A DNA stretch of 64,000 bases from CAZWLY01 sp964634465 (lineage in GTDB: Bacteria > Desulfobacterota > Desulfarculia > G963662305): assembly GCA_964634465.1 (NCBI GenBank), contig CAZWLY010000005.1, positions 1 through 64,000 on the forward strand, given 5' to 3'. The translations under genes were made by a program, and so were the position numbers. Below the pieces are notes generated by a model. That model saw only the letters and a program-made list of their open reading frames with translations, had not been told where the DNA came from and ran no database searches. Below are positions 44,997 to 52,175 of the stretch, piece by piece; the first letter of the stretch is position 1, and the number at the start of each line of letters is the position of its first letter.

Positions 44997-45962
44997 TCAG
45001 GAGGCGATCAACACCCCGTCGTCCACCCTCCCCTGGGCTCTCGCCCCCGGCCCGAGGACGCTCCGGCTGACTCGGGCTCCGGACTTGATCACCGCCCCCT
45101 CCATGAGCACCACGTCGCGCACTTCGGCCCCGGCCTCGACCACGGCGCCCGGGCTCAGGCTGACGAAGCCGTCCGTCGCGGCCCCGTCCTCCACTCGGGC
45201 CCCCTCGGCCGTGGACACCGGCCCCCGCGGCGAAAAACCGAAGCCGCTCCGGCCGCCGGTCAAAAGATCCCGGTGAAGGCCGAGATATCCGGCCGGCGAG
45301 CCGATGTCGGCCCAGTAGTGGCCGCCTTCAAGGACGTGGGCCCTGATCAGTCCCCCGTCGGCGATCAGGTTCCGGTAGGCGTCGATCAATCCGCCGGCCT
45401 CGCGTCGGGGCAGGTACCTGAACGCCTCCCGCTCGACGACCTGGACGCAGGTGTAGGCCAGTCGCCTGACCTCGCCGGAGCCGCCCGGCGAGGCATCGTC
45501 GCGAAAGCCGACCACCCGCTCGCCCTCGACGAGAACCTGGTTGAGACCGGGCCGATCGTGAAGGACCATGCTCACTGCGGCGCCGGATCGCTCGTGGGCG
45601 GCCATGATCTCGGTTAGGTCGAAGTCGAAGAAGACGTCGCCGTTGATCACCAGGAGGGGGCCGTTGGAGAAATTGGCCCAGGCCTGGCCCAACCCGCCGC
45701 CGGTGCCCTTGATCTCGTCCTCCTCGAAGTAGAGGACCACGCCGGGCGGGCCGGTCCTGGCCTCGGCGAAAGCGGCGATCATCCCGGCCAGATGGTGGGC
45801 GTTGATCCCGACCCGCTCGATGCCCAACGCGGCCAGGTGATCCAGCAACAGGCCCAGCAAGGGCCGGCTGGCCACCGGAAAGAGCGGCTTGGGCAGGGCT
45901 TCGGTCAGCGGCCGAAGCCGGGTGCCGAAGCCGGCGGCCAGAATGAAGGCCTGGTCGATCAT
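44997..45962 (-). CDS. Sugar-1-phosphate nucleotidyltransferase
   Basis: A 321-residue NDP-sugar pyrophosphorylase. The N-terminal Rossmann-like domain has the nucleotide loop AFILAAGFGTRLRPLTE, then LPKPLFPVASRP, GGGLGQAW, VINGDVFFDFD and the metal-binding WADIGSP. The C-terminal 90 residues form short left-handed beta-helix repeats. It resembles mannose-1-phosphate guanylyltransferases or MurNAc-1-P uridylyltransferases (MurU). The neighbouring NagZ makes a cell-wall recycling role attractive but unproven. Start ATG 45962. Confidence 0.85.
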   Translation of the reverse strand: MIDQAFILAAGFGTRLRPLTEALPKPLFPVASRPLLGLLLDHLAALGIERVGINAHHLAGMIAAFAEARTGPPGVVLYFEEDEIKGTGGGLGQAWANFSNGPLLVINGDVFFDFDLTEIMAAHERSGAAVSMVLHDRPGLNQVLVEGERVVGFRDDASPGGSGEVRRLAYTCVQVVEREAFRYLPRREAGGLIDAYRNLIADGGLIRAHVLEGGHYWADIGSPAGYLGLHRDLLTGGRSGFGFSPRGPVSTAEGARVEDGAATDGFVSLSPGAVVEAGAEVRDVVLMEGAVIKSGARVSRSVLGPGARAQGRVDDGVLIAS

Positions 45963-45989
45963 CGCTCGATTCCCGGGCCGAGCGACCGG

Positions 45990-46190
45990 CTACTTTCGGG
46001 CCAGACGGGCCGAAACCGTCTCGCCGCCGATCCCCCAGTTGTCGGACTCGACCTCGTCGATGACGACGAAGGTCGTCTCGGGCTTCTTGCCGAGAACATC
46101 GACCAGCACCTGCGTGACGCCTTTTATAACCTCGGCCTTTTTTTCGGCGCTCACACCGGGCGGAGTTATCCGGATATTGACGTAGGGCAT
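45990..46190 (-). CDS. 4-oxalocrotonate tautomerase family protein
   Basis: A 66-residue tautomerase. After removal of Met the N-terminus is Pro (MPYVNIRI), the general base of the family. The KAEVIKGVTQVLVDVLGKKPE helix and TFVVIDEV strand fit. GGAGG lies six bases before the ATG. It heads a minus-strand gene string (tautomerase, nucleotidyltransferase, kinase, regulator) with small gaps. Natural substrate unknown. Confidence 0.88.
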   Translation of the reverse strand: MPYVNIRITPPGVSAEKKAEVIKGVTQVLVDVLGKKPETTFVVIDEVESDNWGIGGETVSARLARK

Positions 46191-46379
46191 GGCCAGCCTC
46201 CATCTTCTCGGAATAGCAGAGCTTACCACAAACGCCCATCTCCCCCCAAGCCCTCCGCCTTCGTCCGGCGCGAAGCGGTTGACCCGCTCCGGCGGCTCGG
46301 TCTATCCTGCCGGTGGCGGGCGGGACAAGGCCGCCGTCTTTCCCAATTCGGACTCGGAGCGAACGTGCAGGAGCGCAAC

Positions 46380-47282
46380 ATGGACCCCGTCGAACTGGCC
46401 GCCCGGTGTTGGGTCGGCCTGCCCGGCCGCGAGCTGGACGCCGAGACCAGAGACGTCCTCGAGCGCTACCCGCCTGACGGGATCGTCCTTTTCTCGCGCA
46501 ACCTCTCGCCCGACGCGAGCCAGATAAAGCGTCTCATCGCCGACTGCCAGGCGATCGCCGCCGAGAGGTTGGGCCGACCGATGACGGTGGCCATCGACCA
46601 GGAGGGCGGTCCGGTGAAGAGGTTGCCCGAGCCCTTCGGCCAATATCCGGCCGCCTCTTCCTACGGCCCCGAGGGGGAGGAGGCGGTCTACGAGTGGGGG
46701 CTCGATCAGGGCCGGGAGCTAAAAGGACTGGGGATCACCATGAACCTGGCCCCGGTGGTGGACGTCAACACCTTGGGCGAGCGGGGCATGATGCGAGAGC
46801 GGGCCTACGGCACCGATCCGGAAACGGTCAGCCGCCTGACTTCGGCCGCCATCAGAGGGCTCCACGACGCCGGGATCGCCGCCTGCGCCAAGCATTTTCC
46901 CGGCATCGGCCACTCCACGCTGGACAGTCACCTCCACCTGCCGGTGGTCGAGCGGACCAAGGAGGAGTTGTTCGCCTGCGAGTTGGTCCCGTTTCGAGCC
47001 GTCGTCGAGCAGGGCGTGGAGGCGATCATGGTCGGCCACCTGGTCTATCCGGCCCTGGACCGGGACAGACCGGCCAGCCTGTCGCCGAAAATAATGAGGG
47101 AATTGCTCCGTGACGAGATGGGCTATCAGGGATTGATCGTCACCGATGACCTGGAGATGGGGGCGGTGACGACGCTGCTCAGCCCCCAGGAGGCGGCCGC
47201 GTCGGCCCTGGCGGCCGGCGCGGATCGGGTGTTGATGTGCCAGGACTTCGGCCAATACCGGGCCCTGGTCGGGGCCGGGTGA
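46380..47282 (+). CDS. nagZ: Glycoside hydrolase family 3 beta-N-acetylhexosaminidase, short C-terminus
   Basis: A 300-residue NagZ-like enzyme that removes GlcNAc from peptidoglycan fragments during wall recycling. Substrate and catalytic motifs: VAIDQEGGPVKRL, NLAPVVDV, KHFPGIGHSTLDSH (catalytic His loop) and IVTDDLEMGAV (nucleophile Asp). No signal peptide, consistent with cytoplasmic NagZ. It ends only about 45 residues after the nucleophile, some 50 fewer than E. coli NagZ. Reading the other frames downstream did not restore a familiar C-terminus. AGGAG precedes ATG 46380. Confidence 0.85.
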   Translation: MDPVELAARCWVGLPGRELDAETRDVLERYPPDGIVLFSRNLSPDASQIKRLIADCQAIAAERLGRPMTVAIDQEGGPVKRLPEPFGQYPAASSYGPEGEEAVYEWGLDQGRELKGLGITMNLAPVVDVNTLGERGMMRERAYGTDPETVSRLTSAAIRGLHDAGIAACAKHFPGIGHSTLDSHLHLPVVERTKEELFACELVPFRAVVEQGVEAIMVGHLVYPALDRDRPASLSPKIMRELLRDEMGYQGLIVTDDLEMGAVTTLLSPQEAAASALAAGADRVLMCQDFGQYRALVGAG

Positions 47283-47292
47283 CCGGCCCTCG

Positions 47293-47448
47293 TCAACTGG
47301 AGGTGCAGGCGTCGATCCGAGCCGTCTCGAGTCTCTCCAGCGCTTCCTGGAAACGCCGCCAGATGGCACGCTGACGCCGGGACTCATAGACCACGGCGCC
47401 GGCCATCACCGCCGCCGCGGCCAGAACGGTTATCGAGTAGGCGAGCAT
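47293..47448 (-). CDS. Very small membrane protein, 51 residues
   Basis: Not recognised. ATG 47448 has GGAGG six bases upstream. The product is one hydrophobic helix (about 3-21: AYSITVLAAAAVMAGAVVY) followed by an Arg-rich amphipathic helix (SRRQRAIWRRFQEALERLE) and a short tail with one Cys. It likely sits in the inner membrane with a cytosolic tail. It is 53 bp downstream of a similar small gene on the same strand, below a divergent sigma-54 promoter. Convergent with nagZ. Confidence 0.7.
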   Translation of the reverse strand: MLAYSITVLAAAAVMAGAVVYESRRQRAIWRRFQEALERLETARIDACTSS

Positions 47449-47501
47449 TGACAGCCTCCGAATCTTGAACGAAAAACCGAAGCGTCACCGCCGAAGGCGG
47501 T

Positions 47502-47654
47502 CTATTGACTCCCGACGACCTCGGAAGAATCGCCGTTGATCAGACGCAGCAAATCGGCCTCGCGGCGACGCCGGGCCACCCGCTCGGCCAACATGGCCGC
47601 GGCCACCCCCATGATCAGCATCGCCAAGCCGATGATTCCACTCATGACTTCCAT
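47502..47654 (-). CDS. Very small membrane protein, 50 residues
   Basis: Not recognised. ATG 47654 has AGAGGAGG five bases upstream, one of the best ribosome-binding sites in the window. One hydrophobic helix (about 5-22) is followed by the basic stretch RVARRRREAD and a polar tail ending VVGSQ. Same plan as the next gene at 47293-47448 (helix, Arg cluster, amphipathic tail), suggesting related or cooperating subunits. The sigma-54-type site at 47690-47706 lies just upstream. Confidence 0.72.
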   Translation of the reverse strand: MEVMSGIIGLAMLIMGVAAAMLAERVARRRREADLLRLINGDSSEVVGSQ

Positions 47655-47689
47655 CTCGGCCTCCTCTCACTAGTCCTCGCCGAAAGAAA

Positions 47690-47706
47690 ATGCGAACAGT
47701 GTGCCA
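47690..47706 (-). promoter_or_regulatory. Sigma-54 promoter for the small membrane-protein genes
   Basis: Minus strand TTGGCAC-ACTGT-TCGCA. The GG (47705-47704) and GC (47693-47692) are exactly 10 bp apart, and the -24 element is perfect. Only the -14 base departs from TTGC. The predicted transcript starts near 47680, leaving about 25 nt before ATG 47654. Confidence 0.65.
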
Positions 47707-47923
47707 AACTGTCTCCGGGCCGAAAATGGCCGTATAAACGGACCTCGGCGGGCCTGAACCGGGCAAGATTTGCCCATATCGACCGGAAGTTTGACGCTCG
47801 GGTGTCAAAAAGACCCCCTAATTGCCGACTTGGGGCGACAAGGACCATGATCAAAGAGAGACCCAAAGCCGTTGCGATATGATTTATTGCGTATTCATGG
47901 TATGTTAGGCGCAAAATTGGCTA

Positions 47924-47940
47924 TTGGCACGGTGGTTGCT
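47924..47940 (+). promoter_or_regulatory. Sigma-54 promoter of the chemosensory cluster
   Basis: TTGGCACG-GTGG-TTGCT matches the -24/-12 consensus TGGCACG-N4-TTGC without mismatch. Predicted start near 47951, 68 nt before the first ATG at 48019. Sigma-54 promoters require an NtrC-type activator; one is encoded at 42132-43511. Confidence 0.85.
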
Positions 47941-48018
47941 TTAACTGCGGTCAGATTCGGCCGTGTTGACCCGGTCAAAGCAAAGGCCGACGACCACGGA
48001 GAGAGCTAAGAGGCAATC

Positions 48019-48459
48019 ATGGTTGATAAAATCGGACCCCGTTCCCATCTTAGTCCAGAGACCGATCAGACCGCTCGCCAAAGGTCGAGCCGGAAATTCG
48101 ACCGCCTTTTGGATCGGGTCAGGGATTCTTCCAGCCAGGCCGAATCCCCGTCGGCCGCGGCCGGCGTCGGCGCGCCGCTCAGCGCGGCCGGGGTAACGAT
48201 AAGCCCCACTCCGCCCCAGTTGGTTCAAACCGAACGGACGTTGGGGCTGCTGGAACGTTTTTCGTCCGCCCTGGCCGACCCGGCGGTGACCCTGAAGCAG
48301 ATGGCCCCTCTCACCGAGGCCCTCGACAAGGAGGCCGATCGTCTGCTGGCCCTTCTAGACGATCTGGCCGAGGACGACAGGGCCCGCGGCATCATCCACG
48401 AAACCGCCCTCCTGGCCAAGGTCCAGGTGGCCAAGTTCGATCGGGGAGAGTTCATCTAG
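48019..48459 (+). CDS. Uncharacterised protein, first gene of the chemosensory cluster
   Basis: A 146-residue soluble protein I cannot assign. Residues 1-70 are polar, Ser/Ala/Pro-rich and probably disordered. Residues 72-146 look helical and coiled (RTLGLLERFSSALADP, EALDKEADRLLALLDDLAED). The shape (disordered arm, helical end) resembles small flagellar or chemotaxis adaptors or FlgN/FlgM-like binders, but there is no motif to support a name. AAGAGG lies before ATG 48019. It is directly under the sigma-54 promoter and one base short of touching the next gene. Confidence 0.75.
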   Translation: MVDKIGPRSHLSPETDQTARQRSSRKFDRLLDRVRDSSSQAESPSAAAGVGAPLSAAGVTISPTPPQLVQTERTLGLLERFSSALADPAVTLKQMAPLTEALDKEADRLLALLDDLAEDDRARGIIHETALLAKVQVAKFDRGEFI

Positions 48460-48750
48460 ATGTCGATCACCGCCTCGGCCAACATCGGCGGCAACATCGC
48501 CTACGCCCGGAGCTCCTATTTCAAGCCGCCCCAGTTTGAAGACATCTCCGAGGGGGGGATAAAACCTTCTCGGCCCGAGCAAGCCCTCGAAATACCGGAG
48601 TCCGGAGTCGCCAAGGCGATCATCTCGAAAGGGGAGGCTTTCGGCCTGGCCGAGGAGGTCCGCCGCCTGATCGCCGCCAAGCCGGTTAAAATCAACCTTA
48701 AAATCCACCAGTTCCAAGTCGCCTCGCTGCTGGGCTCCAATTACGTCTAA
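48460..48750 (+). CDS. Uncharacterised 96-residue protein in the chemosensory cluster
   Basis: Unrecognised. The ATG follows the upstream stop immediately (TAG-ATG), so translation is coupled. No signal peptide or membrane helix. The C-terminal 40 residues form a likely helix-strand unit (GLAEEVRRLIAAKPVKINLK, then HQFQVASLLGSNYV). The N-terminal MSITASANIGGNIAYARS looks flexible. Gene context only: chemosensory or flagellar. Confidence 0.7.
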   Translation: MSITASANIGGNIAYARSSYFKPPQFEDISEGGIKPSRPEQALEIPESGVAKAIISKGEAFGLAEEVRRLIAAKPVKINLKIHQFQVASLLGSNYV

Positions 48751-48861
48751 CCCAACCCCCGCCTCACTTTCCGCCTGGCACAATCGCCGGGAATAGGATA
48801 TCTTATACAAGGTTAGCCAAACGAGAACCGAGCCGTGACGCGGCCCAGGGTGGAGGTGGAC

Positions 48862-49167
48862 ATGGAACTGAACGTCTCTGTTGATAACAATCACGCCCTG
48901 ATAGCCATCGTCGGCGACATCGACGACGAGGGAGCGACCAAGCTGAAGGAGAAGCTCCTGGAACTCCAGAGCCAGCCGCTCAAGGAGGCGGTCTTCGACT
49001 TCGCCGGGGTAAAATTCATCGGTTCCACCGGCATCGGCAAGCTGCTCCTTTTCTACAAGGCGGTCGCTTCAAAGGGCGGCCGGATCAAGATCATCAACAT
49101 GAACGACGACCTGCTGACCATGTTCAGCGTCATCAAGCTGGACAAGATATTCGACCTCAGTTCCTGA
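48862..49167 (+). CDS. STAS-domain protein (anti-sigma antagonist type)
   Basis: A 101-residue single STAS domain. The phosphoacceptor loop reads FIGSTGIGKLLLF, so Ser and Thr are available. ATG 48862 has GGAGG five bases upstream; an upstream GTG at 48835 lacks this. Likely substrate of the RsbW-like ATPase at 60719-61630 and of the PP2C at 59569-60726. Confidence 0.85.
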   Translation: MELNVSVDNNHALIAIVGDIDDEGATKLKEKLLELQSQPLKEAVFDFAGVKFIGSTGIGKLLLFYKAVASKGGRIKIINMNDDLLTMFSVIKLDKIFDLSS

Positions 49168-49189
49168 GCCGAATTACAAAGGAAGCGTC

Positions 49190-49495
49190 ATGTTCACTTG
49201 GGAACAGGGGCCCGACTCTGTGACCATCGTCGGAGAGATGGACATCTTTTCGATCGACACCCTCCACGCCCTGTTGGTGGAAGTCGTGGCCGAGGGAAGC
49301 GCCAAGACCATCGATCTCACCCAGGTGACGCGGCTGGACACCGCCGCGGCCCAGGTGCTCATGGCGGCGCTCAAAACCGACAAGAGGGGCGGGCTCAAAG
49401 TGGCCCTGTCCGATGAGGCCTCGGCCGTCTTGGACCTGATCGGGCTCAAGGAGGCTCTCCGACCTTACCTCGATCAAGGAACCGGCAATGGCTAA
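49190..49495 (+). CDS. Second STAS-domain protein with altered phospho-site
   Basis: A 101-residue STAS domain. The loop reads RLDTAAAQVLM: the usual D-S-S/T-G is D-T-A-A, so one hydroxyl residue is lost and phosphorylation may be reduced or absent. STAS proteins of this look occur next to chemotaxis genes. It overlaps the cheY start by 8 bp. Confidence 0.82.
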   Translation: MFTWEQGPDSVTIVGEMDIFSIDTLHALLVEVVAEGSAKTIDLTQVTRLDTAAAQVLMAALKTDKRGGLKVALSDEASAVLDLIGLKEALRPYLDQGTGNG

Positions 49496-49865
49496 AAATA
49501 TTCTCATCGTCGATGATTCAGCCACTCTCAGGGCGGCCGTTTCGGCCACGCTAACCGAAGCCGGCTACAACATCTACGAGGCTACCAACGGCCAGGAGGG
49601 GCTCGAATTCCTGGCCGAGGCCAGAGCCAAGCAGTTGCCGATACACATGATCATCAGCGACGTCAACATGCCGGTCATGAACGGCATCGAGTTCCTCAAG
49701 TCGGTCAAGAAGACGCCCGACAGATTCATTCCGGCCATCGTTCTGACCACCGAGCGGGAAGAGCGGTTGAAGCAGCAAGGTCGAGAAGCGGGTGCGGCCG
49801 GTTGGCTGGTCAAACCTTTTCAGCCCTCCGTTCTGGTCAAAGTCGTCCGCAAGTTTGTCCGCTAG
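49488..49865 (+). CDS. cheY: CheY-type single-domain response regulator
   Basis: A 125-residue receiver. Acidic pair in IVDDSATLR, phosphoacceptor Asp in MIISDVNMPVMNG (about 57), switch Thr in VLTTERE and Lys in LVKPF are all present. It resembles the CheY variants that sit beside CheA in Desulfobacterota. It may act on the flagellar motor or as a phosphate sink. Confidence 0.93.
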   Translation: MAKNILIVDDSATLRAAVSATLTEAGYNIYEATNGQEGLEFLAEARAKQLPIHMIISDVNMPVMNGIEFLKSVKKTPDRFIPAIVLTTEREERLKQQGREAGAAGWLVKPFQPSVLVKVVRKFVR

Positions 49866-49881
49866 GTAGAAAGGAGGGACG

Positions 49882-52128
49882 GTGAACAAGAAGATCCTGG
49901 AGATCTTCTTCAACGAATCGGAGGAGCTGCTCCAGGCGATGGAGACAGGGCTCTTGGCCCTGGAAAGCAACCCCGACGACGAAGAACAGATCCACTCCGT
50001 CTTCCGCGCCGCCCACACCATCAAGGGCAACGCCGGGTTCGTCGGTTTGGACGAGGTCGTCGCCTTCGCCCACCACCAGGAAAACGTTCTCGATCTCCTC
50101 CGCCAAGGCGAACTCGAAGTCACCCCGGAGACGATCTCCCTTCTCCTGGAGTCGGTGGACTTCTTGCGAGGGATGGTCGAGTCCGGTTCGGACGGGGATC
50201 CGATCGATCACGACCGGCGGGCCGACATCGAACGGCGGCTCCTGGAAGTGTATCGAACCCGGGGCGAGGAGGCCGCTGAAGAGCCGGCGACCGCTCCGCC
50301 TGAACCGGCCCCGCCGGCCGAGCCCACTCCCCCGCTCCAGGCAACCGAGGAGTCGAAGGCGAGCGGCGGAGAGACGGTCAGGTACGAGATTTCGATGGAG
50401 CTCGACCCGGAGCTGTTCACCACCGGCACCGACCCGATCATGCTCATCACCGAACTGGGCGATCTGGGCGAAGTGGTCGAAATATCGGCCGACACCTCCA
50501 AGCTCCCTCCGATCGGAGACATGATCCCCGAACGGCTTTATCTCAGTTGGCGTCTGGTGCTCGAAACCACGGCCGATATCTCCCAGGTGGAAAACGTCTT
50601 CATCTTCGTCAGCGACGATTCCAAAATCGAAATCAAGCCCTTGGCCGACCGGAAGCCGGCTCCGAGTCCGCCCGAACCGCCCCCGCCGCAACCGGCCGCC
50701 GAACCGAGCCCCGCTCCGGCGATCGTTCCGCCGGCCGCCGAGGAGCCGGCCGGAATCGAGCCGGCGGCCATCCTCGAACCGGCAGAACCGGCTGCCAAGC
50801 CGGCTCCGCCTTCACCGCCGCCCGCACCGGCTCCGCCGCCGCCGGCCGCCGAGACCGCCCCGAGTCCAGCGGCTCCGCCGCCGCCACCGCCGAACAAGGC
50901 GGCGCCGAGGCCGCCCAAGAAGCGCCCGGCCGCCAAAAAGGCGCCCATGGCCAGGGCGAGCACCATCCGTGTCGATACCGACAAGCTGGACAAGCTGGTC
51001 AACCTGGTCGGCGAACTGGTCATCAGCGTCGCCCGGGTCACCCAGATCGCCCAGACGAGAACCGATGCCGACCGGGGCCTGATCTCGGCCGTAGAAAGCA
51101 TGGACCATATCTCCCGCGAGCTCCAGGAGCAGGTGATGCGGGTCAGGATGGTGCCGGTGGAGGCGACCTTCACCCGGTTCCAGCGGGTGGTCAGGGACCT
51201 GGCCGTCGAACTCGACAAGGAAGTCCAACTGGTCATGTCGGGCACAGAGACCGAGCTGGACAAAAACGTCATCGAGCAGATCAACGACCCGCTCAAGCAC
51301 CTCATCCGCAATTCGGTCGATCACGGCCTGGAGAGCCCTCAGGAGCGCGTCGCCGCCGGCAAGCCTGCCCAGGGAACCATCTGGCTGCGAGCCTACCAGC
51401 GCGAGGGCAACATAATCATCGAGGTCGCCGACGACGGCCGCGGCATCGACCGCCAGGCCGTCTTGGCCAAGGCGGCCGGCCAGGGATTGATCAAGGGCGA
51501 CGGAGAAGGCCTGAGCGACCGGGAGATATTCGACTTCATGTTCCGGCCCGGCTTCTCCACGGCCAAGAAAGTAACCGAGGTCTCCGGCCGGGGAGTCGGC
51601 CTGGACGTGGTCAAGCGAAATCTGGAAGAGCTGAACGGCTCGATCGAGGTCGATTCGACGCCGGGCAAGGGCTCCACCTTCCGCATCAAACTGCCCATCA
51701 CTCTGGCCATCATCGACGGGATGACCGTCAAGGTGGGCGACGAGGTGTTCACCATTCCGCTGATGTCGATCATCGAGTCGGTCAGGCCGACCAAGGACGA
51801 CATCAAGACCGTGGAGGGCGCGGGCGAGTTGGTCCTCTTCAGGGATACTTACGTCCCACTGGTCAGGCTGCACGAACTCTTCGACCTGCCGACCGAGCGG
51901 ACCGACCCCACCAAGGCGCTGGTGATCATCATCGAGAGCCGATCCAGAAAGTTCGGCGTCATGGTCGACGACATAGAAGACGAGATCCAAGCGGTGATCA
52001 AGAGCTTGGAGAAGAACTATTACCAGGTGGAGGGCGTCGCTGGAGCGACAATTCTGGGCGACGGCAACATCTCGCTGATTCTGGACATCCATTCCCTGGA
52101 ACGGATGGCGTTCACGGGCGAGCGGTAG
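49882..52128 (+). CDS. cheA: Chemotaxis histidine kinase CheA
   Basis: A 748-residue kinase with all core domains. P1/Hpt about 1-125 with H45 in AAHTIKG; a P2-like domain about 165-253; a very Pro/Ala/Glu-rich linker about 255-355; P3 dimerisation about 360-425; P4 ATPase about 430-605 (N477 in HLIRNSVDHGLE, DDGRGID, FRPGFST, GRGVGLDVV); P5/CheW-like about 610-745. The P2-like domain resembles that of alpha-type CheA rather than E. coli P2. Start is GTG 49882 behind AAGGAGGG. Confidence 0.95.
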   Translation: MNKKILEIFFNESEELLQAMETGLLALESNPDDEEQIHSVFRAAHTIKGNAGFVGLDEVVAFAHHQENVLDLLRQGELEVTPETISLLLESVDFLRGMVESGSDGDPIDHDRRADIERRLLEVYRTRGEEAAEEPATAPPEPAPPAEPTPPLQATEESKASGGETVRYEISMELDPELFTTGTDPIMLITELGDLGEVVEISADTSKLPPIGDMIPERLYLSWRLVLETTADISQVENVFIFVSDDSKIEIKPLADRKPAPSPPEPPPPQPAAEPSPAPAIVPPAAEEPAGIEPAAILEPAEPAAKPAPPSPPPAPAPPPPAAETAPSPAAPPPPPPNKAAPRPPKKRPAAKKAPMARASTIRVDTDKLDKLVNLVGELVISVARVTQIAQTRTDADRGLISAVESMDHISRELQEQVMRVRMVPVEATFTRFQRVVRDLAVELDKEVQLVMSGTETELDKNVIEQINDPLKHLIRNSVDHGLESPQERVAAGKPAQGTIWLRAYQREGNIIIEVADDGRGIDRQAVLAKAAGQGLIKGDGEGLSDREIFDFMFRPGFSTAKKVTEVSGRGVGLDVVKRNLEELNGSIEVDSTPGKGSTFRIKLPITLAIIDGMTVKVGDEVFTIPLMSIIESVRPTKDDIKTVEGAGELVLFRDTYVPLVRLHELFDLPTERTDPTKALVIIIESRSRKFGVMVDDIEDEIQAVIKSLEKNYYQVEGVAGATILGDGNISLILDIHSLERMAFTGER

Positions 52129-52175
52129 TCGTCCAGAGGGCCTGAAGGCTCCTTCATGCTGGGTAAGGGGGTAAG

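Larger units (their letters stand above)
47655..48018. other. Divergent regulatory region with two sigma-54 promoters
   Basis: A 364-bp AT-richer non-coding region between the small membrane genes (minus) and the chemosensory cluster (plus). It contains the two promoter sites listed below. The 200 bp between them are free for enhancer-binding sites; I did not find a clear repeated motif by eye. Confidence 0.6.

Noticed and set aside
47283..47420. A frameshifted C-terminus of NagZ
   Set aside because: Neither other frame gives NagZ-like sequence, and the region is better explained by the antisense 51-residue gene with its own ribosome-binding site.
48775..48792. TGGCAC upstream of the STAS gene at 48862 as a third sigma-54 promoter
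   Set aside because: No GC at the -12 position with 10-bp spacing.
50900..50960. Pro/Ala-rich segment in CheA as a possible repeat element or insertion
   Set aside because: It is an in-frame flexible linker between P2-like and P3 domains, as also seen in the Hpt-CheW protein.
50812..52092. A 426-codon antisense frame inside cheA
   Set aside because: CheA domains are complete on the plus strand; the antisense product is low-complexity.
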